Of a stretch of 43,230 nucleotides of DNA, positions 1 through 7,044 are shown one piece after another (position 1 is the first letter of the stretch; every line of letters starts with the position of its first letter). The notes below the pieces were generated by a model, which worked only from the letters and a program-made list of their open reading frames with translations, was not told where the DNA came from and searched no databases. The stretch comes from an uncultured Bryobacteraceae bacterium. GTDB lineage: Bacteria; Acidobacteriota; Terriglobia; Bryobacterales; Bryobacteraceae. The stretch is from the NCBI GenBank assembly GCA_955652915.1, contig CATPCJ010000379.1:1-43230 (forward strand). The letters run 5' to 3'. The position numbers and the translations under genes were made by a program.

Positions 1-66
1 ATACGCCCATGGATCCGGATTGGTTCCGTCCCAGCTCCCAGCGTTGGAGTTAATTTTGAAAAAAGC

Positions 67-99
67 TTGACAGTCTGGGTTATTTTCTCTACTATGTAG
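67..99 (+). promoter_or_regulatory. Promoter of the PadR gene with overlapping palindrome
   Basis: A consensus -35 TTGACA (67-72) is followed after 17 bp by a -10 TACTAT (90-95). The -10 lies inside the palindrome CTAC-TAT-GTAG (89-99), a plausible PadR operator. Only 9 nt separate the -10 from the GTG start at 105, so the transcript would be leaderless or nearly so. Autorepression by PadR is inferred from the family. Confidence 0.7.
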
Positions 100-104
100 A
101 AATC

Positions 105-443
105 GTGGCCAAGGGCGAATCCCTCGGAGAATTCGAATACCTGGTTCTGCTGGCGGTCCTGCGGCTGAGCGATGACGCTTACGGGATGCGCGTACGGCGT
201 GAAATTGCAGAACGAACCCAACGCGACGTCACGATTGGGGCCGTCTATGCAACGCTCGACAGGCTGACGGCGAAAGGGCTGATTAACGCCGAATTGAGCG
301 ATCCCACGCCCGAGCGCGGCGGGCGCGCGAAACGCTCCTTCCATCTGACGGGCGCGGGAATTCAGGCCGTAAACCGGTCGCGGCGGGAACTCGAGAGCAT
401 GTTGGAAGGCTTGGCGTTCCCGCTTCCGCGAGGTTCCCGGTGA
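105..443 (+). CDS. PadR family transcriptional regulator
   Basis: This 112-residue protein matches the short PadR class. An N-terminal winged helix (residues about 7-85) contains the family pattern of LGEFEYLVLLAVLRL, DAYGMRVRREI, GAVYATLDRLTAKGLI and a wing with RGGRAKR. PadR proteins are usually dimeric repressors that respond to a ligand or envelope stress. In Acidobacteriota they often precede ADOP-type permease genes. The start is GTG with no room for a normal ribosome-binding site, because the promoter -10 ends 9 nt upstream. The stop overlaps the next start (GTGA, 440-443), so the two genes are probably translationally coupled. No full permease follows here; the nearest one is at 4.5-6.9 kb on the other strand. 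Confidence 0.9.
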   Translation: MAKGESLGEFEYLVLLAVLRLSDDAYGMRVRREIAERTQRDVTIGAVYATLDRLTAKGLINAELSDPTPERGGRAKRSFHLTGAGIQAVNRSRRELESMLEGLAFPLPRGSR

Positions 444-985
444 AACCACCAATGCTGGCCAGACTGCTTCTTCTTGCGGTGGCCGGCGAAAGCGAAGGAG
501 AATTTGTAGCGGGCGATCTCCACGAAGAATTCATTTATTTGTGCGCGACGCGCGGCCGGCCGGCGGGAAGCCGCTGGTACGCCTGGCAGGTGCTGCGATC
601 CGTGATCACGCTGCTGGGTTTGCGCCTGCGATCGGGCGAAGCGAGGCAGGTTGTCGTGACGATGTTGGGCGTGGCGGTTCCACTGTTGTTGTTGGACCGG
701 CTGTGGTGTTTTGTACACTCGCAAATTCCACTGAAGGATGGGCTGGAACGTACACCCGTGTTTTTGGCGGTGAATCTGATATACGCGTGCGTTTGCGCGG
801 CGCTGTGCGGATCGGCGGCGCAAAGTTTTCAATGATCGATTTTGATGGCGGCCGCTACCGCGGCGTCGGCGGCATTCGCTCTGTGGGCGGCTGCCGGCGA
901 GGCGCCCGTGGCATATGAATGGCTGGTGCTCTGGCTGGTGCCGGCGAGTTCCCTGTTCGCCTTTACATGGAGAAAATTCGTATGA
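440..985 (+). pseudogene. Permease-prefix-like small membrane protein, interrupted by in-frame TGA
   Basis: The first part (440-835, 131 aa) has a soluble N-terminus resembling permease prefix domain 2 (ESEGEFVAGDLHEEF, then WYAWQVLRSV) and two membrane segments (about residues 70-92 and 105-128). It ends in TGA at 833-835. The same frame stays open for 49 more codons (836-985) and encodes two further hydrophobic segments (ILMAAATAASAAFALWAAA and YEWLVLWLVPASSLFAF). It stops in an ATGA overlap with the next gene's start at 982. The coupling of the far end to the next gene suggests a single four-helix protein of about 181 residues. The TGA could be a nonsense change (for example from TGG) or the tail could be translated by reinitiation at ATG 845. 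Selenocysteine is less likely, because this is not a redox motif. Confidence 0.6.
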
Positions 986-1539
986 AATGGTTGAAGTGGA
1001 TTGGCATCGTACTGGCTGCCTTGTTGATTCTGCCGGTCGTCACGCTGCTCATCCTGGGACAGCGGAAAGACGCGGGACATGTGCACGGGTCGATCGAGAT
1101 CGCCACGTCGCCACAACAACTCTGGCCGTGGCTCGAGGACGGCGACAAACTGAAGCAATGGGTGAGCTGGCTGGTGGAGGTGCGCGTACCCGACCCAGCG
1201 ATTCATGGCGTGGGCGCGAGCCACGTATGGGTAATGCGCGATGAGAATAACGGTGGAAAGCGGATGGAAGTGGTGGCGAAGAACCGCGAGTACGCGCCAC
1301 CGTCGCACTTGGCGTTGCAGATTTCGTCTCCAGGAGTAGAGTTTACTGGAGAGAACTCGTACGAATTGGTGGATATGGGGAACGGGAAAACCCGGCTGGA
1401 AATGGATTCGCGATATCACTTCTCGAATTGGTTTGCGAATTTGATGGAGCCGGTGATCACGCCGGCGGTCAGAAAAAAGATGCTGGGAGACTCGGCGCGC
1501 TTGAAGGCGATCTTCGAGAGCAAGGCGGAGGTTCGTTAA
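982..1539 (+). CDS. Membrane-anchored SRPBCC (START-like) domain protein
   Basis: The protein has 185 residues. An N-terminal helix (about residues 5-26, MKWLKWIGIVLAALLILPVV) anchors it. The rest resembles the SRPBCC/polyketide-cyclase-like fold: a 'VHGSIEIATSPQQLWPWLEDGDKLKQW' start, a central beta-sheet region, and a C-terminal long helix (ARLKAIFESKAEV). Such domains bind hydrophobic ligands, and the ligand cannot be told from sequence. The ATG at 982 is preferred over upstream in-frame starts because GGAGA lies at 969-973 and it overlaps the stop of the preceding frame (ATGA). The next gene begins 4 nt after its stop, so the block from PadR to the TIGR03067 gene reads as one operon. Confidence 0.75.
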   Translation: MKWLKWIGIVLAALLILPVVTLLILGQRKDAGHVHGSIEIATSPQQLWPWLEDGDKLKQWVSWLVEVRVPDPAIHGVGASHVWVMRDENNGGKRMEVVAKNREYAPPSHLALQISSPGVEFTGENSYELVDMGNGKTRLEMDSRYHFSNWFANLMEPVITPAVRKKMLGDSARLKAIFESKAEVR

Positions 1540-1543
1540 TCGC

Positions 1544-1906
1544 ATGAATCCGGATCTCGAGAGGCTGCAGGGTACTTGGAACATCGTCGAATTCGAACTG
1601 GACGGTCAGAAGCTGCCCGCGGGCGGTTCAAAAATTGTTGTGAGTGGAGACAATTTCACGACTATCGCCATGGGCGCGCGGTATGAAGGAACGGTGGCGC
1701 TGGATTCGACGGCGACACCGAAGACTTTCGACCTCCATTTTAAGCAGGGTCCGGAAGAGGGGAACGTGTCGCTGGGAATCTATGAGTTGGATGGAGACAC
1801 GTGGACCATTTGTCTCGGGCTTACAGGCAAGAGCCGTCCCCAGAAGTTTGCGACGGAGGCCGGGAGCGGTCATGCGTTGGAAACGTTGAACCGAGCCCGC
1901 GCGTAG
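1544..1906 (+). CDS. TIGR03067 domain protein (lipocalin-like)
   Basis: This 120-residue protein follows the TIGR03067 pattern throughout: LQGTWNIVEFELDGQKLP at the start, a central GTVALDSTATPKTFDL, then LGIYELDGDTWTICLG and a C-terminal KFATEAGSGHALETL. The family is common in Planctomycetes and Acidobacteriota and is predicted to form a small lipocalin-like beta barrel of unknown function. No signal peptide is visible. The gene starts 4 nt after the SRPBCC gene, so it is probably co-transcribed with it. A new promoter for the following gene lies in the 27 nt after its stop. Confidence 0.85.
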   Translation: MNPDLERLQGTWNIVEFELDGQKLPAGGSKIVVSGDNFTTIAMGARYEGTVALDSTATPKTFDLHFKQGPEEGNVSLGIYELDGDTWTICLGLTGKSRPQKFATEAGSGHALETLNRARA

Positions 1907-1918
1907 AGGGCGGGCCGG

Positions 1919-1924
1919 TATAAT
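1919..1924 (+). promoter_or_regulatory. -10 element of the MFS-queC-queE operon
   Basis: A perfect TATAAT lies 9 nt before the ATG at 1934, the same spacing as for the PadR promoter. No good -35 is visible at 17 bp and no ribosome-binding site fits between it and the start. A leaderless or very short-leader transcript is inferred. Confidence 0.5.
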
Positions 1925-1933
1925 TAAAGCTTC

Positions 1934-3127
1934 ATGGCCAGTGAAGCGGCGGTCCAGCTCGATCTGCGGCAACCGGACAACCAGATCGTTCAAGCCGGTT
2001 TTCTCGGCCTTATATTATTCTCGCTCGGGCACTTCTTCATCGATCTTTATTCGGCCGCGCTGGGGACGTTCCAACCGGTACTGGTCGACAAACTTGGCCT
2101 TAGTCTCACGCAAGCTGGAATCCTGGGGGGACTCTCTGTCTTTTCGGCATCGGTGATGCAGCCGGCTTACGGCTACTTGTCGGACCGATTCCATTCGCGG
2201 CTATTTACCGCGCTCGCTCCCGCTGTTGCCGGCATTTTTATTTCGGCGCTCGGGATTGCACCCAGCTACGGCTGGCTCATCGCCCTGGTGTTACTGAGTG
2301 GTTGCGGCGTCGCATCGTTCCATCCGCAAGCAACGTCCCGCGCGACCTTGGGCCTGGCCGGAAACCGCGGCCGGTGGATGGCTATCTTCATCAGCGCCGG
2401 AACTCTGGGTCTGGCTGCCGGTCCAATTTATTTCTCGACATTCTTCAGTTGGATTGGTCCGCAGCGCACTTACTGGGCCGCGCTACCGGGAGTTCTCATC
2501 ACGGTGATGCTGCTGGTTCTGCTGCCCGAGCCATCACGTCCGGCAGCCCACCTTCGTAAGCACTTTGACTGGAAACCACTGCAGGCAGTTTGGAAGCCGC
2601 TCACCATTTTGTATTTTCTGGTCTTCATTCGATCGATCATCCAAATCGTGTTTTCACAATTCCTGCCGTTGTATCTGCATCGCGAACGAGGCTTCGGACT
2701 TACTGGCGCCAGTTACTCGCTGGCGCTTTACTTAGCCGCGGGCGCGATCGGAGGATTTGTGGGCGGCCACCTATCCGACCGCCTTGGCGGACGCCGCGTC
2801 ATCCTTATCTCCATGGCCGGTTGTCTTCCCTTCCTCGCTTTGTTCTTCCTCACCAGCGGCGTAGTTTCCTTGATTGGACTCGCGCTCACCGGGCTGCTGC
2901 TGCTCTTCACAATTCCCGTCAACGTCGTGATGGCGCAGGAACTGGTGCCCGCACAAGCCGGCACCGTATCGGCATTGATGATGGGATTCGCCTGGGGCAT
3001 GGCGGGCCTGATCTTCATTCCCATCACCGGCTGGGCCGCCGACCACTTCACGCTCCATCGCGCGCTCTTTACCCTCGGTTTTTTCCCCTTGATCGGCGTC
3101 TTCCTCAGCCTGAAGCTCCCGAAATGA
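1934..3127 (+). CDS. MFS transporter, fosmidomycin-resistance (Fsr)-like
   Basis: A 397-residue major facilitator with about 12 hydrophobic segments. The FHPQA motif (residues 129-133) in the fourth helix region, the [20 protein letters not shown] first helix and the DR loops ([21 protein letters not shown]) fit the fosmidomycin-resistance subfamily. These proteins export small molecules by proton antiport. The actual substrate here is unknown. The stop overlaps the queC start (ATGA, 3124-3127), and queC in turn overlaps queE. Three genes with 4-nt overlaps point to one tightly coupled transcript, so a link between this transporter and deazapurine metabolism is worth considering, though it could be coincidental. 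Confidence 0.85.
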   Translation: MASEAAVQLDLRQPDNQIVQAGFLGLILFSLGHFFIDLYSAALGTFQPVLVDKLGLSLTQAGILGGLSVFSASVMQPAYGYLSDRFHSRLFTALAPAVAGIFISALGIAPSYGWLIALVLLSGCGVASFHPQATSRATLGLAGNRGRWMAIFISAGTLGLAAGPIYFSTFFSWIGPQRTYWAALPGVLITVMLLVLLPEPSRPAAHLRKHFDWKPLQAVWKPLTILYFLVFIRSIIQIVFSQFLPLYLHRERGFGLTGASYSLALYLAAGAIGGFVGGHLSDRLGGRRVILISMAGCLPFLALFFLTSGVVSLIGLALTGLLLLFTIPVNVVMAQELVPAQAGTVSALMMGFAWGMAGLIFIPITGWAADHFTLHRALFTLGFFPLIGVFLSLKLPK

Positions 3128-3795
3128 AGGCGGTTTGCTTATTGAGCGGAGGCCTGGATTCCGCGACGTGCCTGGCCGTTGCGCGGGATGAAGGCTTCGA
3201 GTGCCACGCGCTCAGCTTTGACTACGGCCAGCGGCATCGAGTTGAATTGGAATCCGCCGCCAAGGTTGCAGCCAGCTTCGCCGCGGCACAACACTTAATT
3301 GTCCCGGTCGATCTGCGATTGTTTGGCGGTTCGGCGCTGACCGCCGATCTCGAAGTTCCGAAATCCGGCGTGACCCAAGGCATTCCAGTTACGTATGTAC
3401 CCGCGCGCAACACCGTTTTTCTTTCCTTCGCGCTGGCTTGGGCTGAAGTGCTTGCCTGCTCAGACATTTTCATCGGCGTGAATGCAATCGACTACTCCGG
3501 CTATCCGGATTGCCGGCCGGAGTTCATCCAGGCTTTCGAACGCATGGCGAATCTGGCCACCAAAGCGGGAGTGGAAGGCCGAACGCGCATAAAAATCCAC
3601 ACTCCGCTCATCGAGCTTTCCAAGAGCGAGATCATCAAATTAGCGGGGAAGCTCGCTGTGGATTTCAGGCTGACCCACAGTTGCTACGATCCGGACGAGC
3701 TGGGCCGGTCCTGCGGTTTGTGCGATTCCTGCCGTCTGCGATTGAAGGGTTTTCGGGAAGCGCGCATGCGGGATCCCATCGAGTATTCCAATTGA
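3124..3795 (+). CDS. queC: 7-cyano-7-deazaguanine synthase (preQ0 synthase)
   Basis: QueC converts 7-carboxy-7-deazaguanine to preQ0 with ATP and ammonia, a cytoplasmic step in queuosine biosynthesis. The 223-residue protein has the ATP-binding PP-loop SGGLDS at residues 8-13. Near the end it has the zinc-binding cysteines of the family (HSCY, then CGLCDSC). Length is normal for QueC. A reading frame open further upstream exists, but the homologous part begins at ATG 3124, which overlaps the stop of the MFS gene. The stop TGA overlaps the TTG start of queE. Confidence 0.95.
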   Translation: MKAVCLLSGGLDSATCLAVARDEGFECHALSFDYGQRHRVELESAAKVAASFAAAQHLIVPVDLRLFGGSALTADLEVPKSGVTQGIPVTYVPARNTVFLSFALAWAEVLACSDIFIGVNAIDYSGYPDCRPEFIQAFERMANLATKAGVEGRTRIKIHTPLIELSKSEIIKLAGKLAVDFRLTHSCYDPDELGRSCGLCDSCRLRLKGFREARMRDPIEYSN

Positions 3796-4454
3796 AAATC
3801 GCTGAAATCTTTTATTCGGTTCAGGGCGAGGGCGTGCTGGTGGGTGTGCCGTCGGTATTCGTCCGCACCAGCGGCTGCAATTTGCGGTGTACCTGGTGCG
3901 ACACGCCTTACACCTCGTGGCAGCCGGAAGGCGACGAGCGATCAATCGAATCTATCGCCGAAGAAGTGGAACGGCACCGCGCATCGCACGTGGTTGTGAC
4001 CGGCGGCGAACCGATGATCGCCCCGGAAATAGCCGAGTTGACGCGGCGTCTTGCGGGACACCTCACCATCGAAACCGCTGGAACAGTCGATGCCGATGTT
4101 CGTTGCGATCTGATGAGCATCAGTCCAAAGCTAGCCAATTCGACTCCGGAAGGGCGTTGGGGCGCGCAGCATGAGCGCTTGCGGCATCAACCGGAGGTAC
4201 TGAAAAGTCTGATGCGCCGGTTTCCCTATCAACTCAAGTTCGTGATCGAGCGAGCGGAGGACATCGACGAAGTGCGCGCGATTGTTCAAGAGACCAGCGC
4301 GGACCGCGAGCGCGTGGTGCTGATGCCTGAAGGCGTCGACCCGCGGGTGCTGGCGGAACGGGCCCGGTGGCTGGTTGAAATTTGCAAACAGGAGCGCTTC
4401 CGTTTCAGCCCGCGCTTGCACATCGATCTGTGGGGCAACCGGCGCGGCGTTTAA
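3792..4454 (+). CDS. queE: 7-carboxy-7-deazaguanine synthase (radical SAM)
   Basis: QueE is the radical SAM enzyme that contracts 6-carboxytetrahydropterin to 7-carboxy-7-deazaguanine, just before QueC in the queuosine pathway. The protein has 220 residues. It starts with [13 protein letters not shown], which binds substrate, and carries the iron-sulfur motif CNLRCTWC (C29, C33, C36, a CxxxCxxC). The GGEP motif (VVTGGEPMI) contributes to SAM binding. The start is TTG at 3792, overlapping the queC stop as TTGA; no ATG fits the conserved N-terminus. Other queuosine genes (queD, folE, queF, tgt) are not in the window. Confidence 0.93.
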   Translation: MKIAEIFYSVQGEGVLVGVPSVFVRTSGCNLRCTWCDTPYTSWQPEGDERSIESIAEEVERHRASHVVVTGGEPMIAPEIAELTRRLAGHLTIETAGTVDADVRCDLMSISPKLANSTPEGRWGAQHERLRHQPEVLKSLMRRFPYQLKFVIERAEDIDEVRAIVQETSADRERVVLMPEGVDPRVLAERARWLVEICKQERFRFSPRLHIDLWGNRRGV

Positions 4455-4455
4455 T

Positions 4456-4508
4456 GAGGTGACAGCCACCTCGGCGGTGATTGAGGTGACTGTCACCTCA
4501 ATCACCGC
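4456..4508. terminator. Perfect 17-bp palindrome between convergent genes
   Basis: GCGGTGATTGAGGTGAC (4474-4490) and its exact complement (4492-4508) are separated by one base. The palindrome sits between queE (ends 4454, plus) and the permease (ends 4502, minus) and covers the permease stop codon. A smaller hairpin, GAGGTG-ACAGC-CACCTC (4456-4472), precedes it and shares the GAGGTGAC core. No T-run follows on either strand, so it may be a bidirectional transcript-end structure or a repeat rather than a classical Rho-independent terminator. Confidence 0.5.
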
Positions 4509-6892
4509 AAGGCGGACAATGGCTGGATGCTGGTGGCGCGCCTCGCGGGCAACCAGCCGGCGGCGATCAAGACGCTTGCCAGTAAGATTGCCGCCGCGGC
4601 GAACGCCGGTATGTCCCACGGACCCACTCCAAACAACAACGTCGAGAGCATTCGAGTCGCGGTGAGCGCCAGTGGCAATCCGATCGCCATGCCTGTCAAT
4701 CCCAGGATTGCTACTTCGCGAAGCACCAGCCAAAGCGTGTCGTTGCGATTGGCGCCCAACGCCATACGAATCCCAAGTTCACGGGTGCGCTGGCTCACTC
4801 CATAGGAAACGACGCCGTACAAACCCACGGCCGTCAGCAGCAATCCGAGCGCGCCGAGGGCTGCCACTAACTCAGCGGTCACCTGATAGCGCTGCGCGGA
4901 AAATCGGATCAAGTCATTTTCAGTAGTGATGGTGAGCGGGTCAAGCCGGGCGTCCACGGATTTCAGCTCGCGGCGCGCGGTCTGCGCCAACGCGACTGCA
5001 TCGCCTTGCGTTTCGATCAGGAACGTCACCTCACTCTCGAAGTTGGGCCAATAGGCAAGGTACAAATAGGGTTCCGGCGTCTCACCTACCTCGTTGATGG
5101 GCGCATTCCTGGCGACGCCAATTACTCTGTGCGGCCTACCGCCAACGGCAATCGGTTGGCCGATCGGATCCTGCCCCGGCCAGAATCGCTGCGCCATACG
5201 TTCGTTCACTACCACCGAATTCGCGCCTGCGATTTCGTCTCGCTCCTCGAAATCACGGCCGCGCACAATCGGCGTGCCCATCGTGCTCAGGAAGTTCCGC
5301 GTCACGGAATTGTACTTGATTTCAAATTCTTTGCGGTCTGGAAATGCCACGCGTTGAAACATGCCATTACTCGACAGGCTCAGCGGCGCCCGTACCGCCG
5401 CGGCCACGCTTTGCACACCCGGTAACCCGGCGTAGTGCGCCAGCACATCCCGATAGAGCGCGGGCTTGGCGCGATCGGAAGCGAGCCACACCAGCAGCAA
5501 CCGTTTGCGCGCAAATCCGAGGTCGCCGGTGCGCGTATTTGCAAAACTGCGGACTAGTACACCGGCGGATGCCAGTAACGTCATCGACAGCGCGACCTCA
5601 GCGACAACCAACCAGTTGCGCAGCGGCCATCGGCGTCCGGATAATCCGTAGGCGGCCTCGCCTTTCAGGGCGGGAACAAGATCCGGCCGCGTAGACATCC
5701 AGGCCGGCGCGAGGCCGAAGAACAGGATGGTGGCAAAGGAGATTACCAGGCTGAAAATCAGCACGCGCGAGTCAAATTGGAAATCGAGGGCGCGGTAAAG
5801 CCCCGGAGGTTGTACGATGAGGGCCGGTAGAATCGAGACGATGAGCAGTGACCCAATCGCAAGGCCGATGCCAAGCCCAAATGTGCCGAGCAAAATATTC
5901 TCGGTCATCAACTGCCGGATCACGCGCGCGCGACTTGCCCCCAGCGCCAGCCGCACCGCCATCTCCTTCCCTCGATCGCCGGCTCTGGACAGCAGCAGGT
6001 TGGCGACATTGACGGATGAAATCAACACCACGAGCAAAACGATGGCCAACAGCGCCAGCCCGTTGGTACCAGCCTGTTGCAGTCTGTAGCGCAGATCGGG
6101 AATAACGACGGCGCGCCGCCCGCGGTTGGTGGCAGACCAAGTCTCGGCCATGCGCGATGCAATGGTGGCGATCTCGGCATTCGACGATTTCCCGGTGGCG
6201 CCGGGAGCCAATCGGCCAAGAACGTGGAACCACCGAAAGTCGCGCTGTTCCAACTCACGGACGTTGCCGAGCCGCGCCCACTCTTGTTTCGAAAACCACA
6301 AGTCGCGATCATCGCCCGTTGCCAAGCCGCGAAAACTGCTCGGCAAGACGCCGATCACGGTGACCAATATTTCCTTGGCGCGTTGTATTCGGATCTGCTT
6401 TCCAACGATATTCGGATCGGCGCCGTAGCGGCGCTCCCAGAAACTATTCCCGAGCACCACGGCCGGCGGCGCGTCTGGGTTGGCTTCGTCCCGCGGGGTG
6501 AAGAGGCGTCCGAGAGCGGGCTTCACATCCAAAGCGGTGAAGAAATTTGAGGACACCAGATTGAGAGTGTGCAACTCCCGGCTTTGGCCGTCCAGCAAGG
6601 TGGCACCCCGGCCGCCGATGGCCACCACTTCGCGCAGCGTGCCGGCGGTTTTCAGGTCGAGGTATTCCGGATACGAGAACGCCGCTTCCCGATCTTGATC
6701 GGTGACGGAAAAGATGCGAACTATCTCGCCAGCATGCGGGACTGCGAGTGGCCGGAACCACAATGCGTCGATGAGTCCAAAAATCGCTGAGTTTGCGCCA
6801 ATGCCCAAACCCAGCGACAACGCTGCTACCAGCGCAAAAACGGGCTTCGATGCCAGAACGCGAAAGGCAAATCGAAAATCACGGAACCGCAT
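4502..6892 (-). CDS. ABC transporter permease, ADOP family (MacB/FtsX-like)
   Basis: This roughly 796-residue protein has the acidobacterial duplicated-permease layout. An N-terminal helix (VFALVAALSLGLGIGANSAIF) is followed by a periplasmic MacB-PCD domain, then a three-helix FtsX block (LLAIVLLVVLISSVNVANLLLSRAGDR...EMAVRLALGASR). A second periplasmic domain and a second FtsX block (GLLLTAVGLYGVVSYGVSQRTRELGIRMALGA) complete it. FtsX/MacB permeases work with a separate ATPase, often as mechanotransmission or lipoprotein/peptide export machines; no ATPase gene is adjacent. The ATG at 6892 (MRFRDFRFAFRVL) is preferred. An in-frame GTG at 6946 would add 18 residues encoded partly by a structured repeat (6934-7035). 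No permease prefix domain is fused at the N-terminus. Confidence 0.88.
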   Translation of the reverse strand: MRFRDFRFAFRVLASKPVFALVAALSLGLGIGANSAIFGLIDALWFRPLAVPHAGEIVRIFSVTDQDREAAFSYPEYLDLKTAGTLREVVAIGGRGATLLDGQSRELHTLNLVSSNFFTALDVKPALGRLFTPRDEANPDAPPAVVLGNSFWERRYGADPNIVGKQIRIQRAKEILVTVIGVLPSSFRGLATGDDRDLWFSKQEWARLGNVRELEQRDFRWFHVLGRLAPGATGKSSNAEIATIASRMAETWSATNRGRRAVVIPDLRYRLQQAGTNGLALLAIVLLVVLISSVNVANLLLSRAGDRGKEMAVRLALGASRARVIRQLMTENILLGTFGLGIGLAIGSLLIVSILPALIVQPPGLYRALDFQFDSRVLIFSLVISFATILFFGLAPAWMSTRPDLVPALKGEAAYGLSGRRWPLRNWLVVAEVALSMTLLASAGVLVRSFANTRTGDLGFARKRLLLVWLASDRAKPALYRDVLAHYAGLPGVQSVAAAVRAPLSLSSNGMFQRVAFPDRKEFEIKYNSVTRNFLSTMGTPIVRGRDFEERDEIAGANSVVVNERMAQRFWPGQDPIGQPIAVGGRPHRVIGVARNAPINEVGETPEPYLYLAYWPNFESEVTFLIETQGDAVALAQTARRELKSVDARLDPLTITTENDLIRFSAQRYQVTAELVAALGALGLLLTAVGLYGVVSYGVSQRTRELGIRMALGANRNDTLWLVLREVAILGLTGMAIGLPLALTATRMLSTLLFGVGPWDIPAFAAAAILLASVLIAAGWLPARRATSIQPLSALR

Positions 6893-6933
6893 ATCCCTTT
6901 GACGAGGGAAATGCCTGTTAGTCCCCAGGATTT

Positions 6934-7035
6934 GTGGCGCGGACACCTGTCTGCGGCCTCGAGACTTATCTCGAGGCTCTTTCGCCGGAGCATCGAGACG
7001 AATCTCGATGCAGCAGAGACGAGTCTCCGCGCCAC
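6934..7035. repeat. Multi-hairpin intergenic repeat, copy A
   Basis: Outer arms GTGGCGCGGA (6934-6943) and TCCGCGCCAC (7026-7035) pair perfectly. Inside are three hairpins: GCCTCGAGA-CTTA-TCTCGAGGC (6956-6977), GCATCGAGA-CGAA-TCTCGATGC (6990-7011) and GAGA-CGAG-TCTC (7016-7027, overlapping the outer arm slightly). The layout resembles a cloverleaf but has no tRNA landmarks. A related copy lies at 16821-16904. Confidence 0.8.
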
Positions 7036-7044
7036 GTAATGACG

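Noticed and set aside
833..835. TGA in the permease-prefix-like protein as a third selenocysteine codon
   Set aside because: It lies between membrane helices, not in a redox or metal motif, and no Cys is expected there; a nonsense change or reinitiation is more likely.
2590..3123. Upstream extension of the queC frame inside the MFS transporter
   Set aside because: The extension is out of frame with the real transporter and lacks homology; QueC begins at ATG 3124, which overlaps the transporter's stop.
3510..3791. Upstream extension of the queE frame inside queC
   Set aside because: The family N-terminus ([13 protein letters not shown]) starts at TTG 3792; the upstream part is a shadow of queC.
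6934..7035. Repeat copy A as a tRNA gene because of its cloverleaf layout
   Set aside because: No acceptor CCA, no T-loop or anticodon landmarks, wrong loop sizes; a second copy with changed hairpins shows it is a repeat family.
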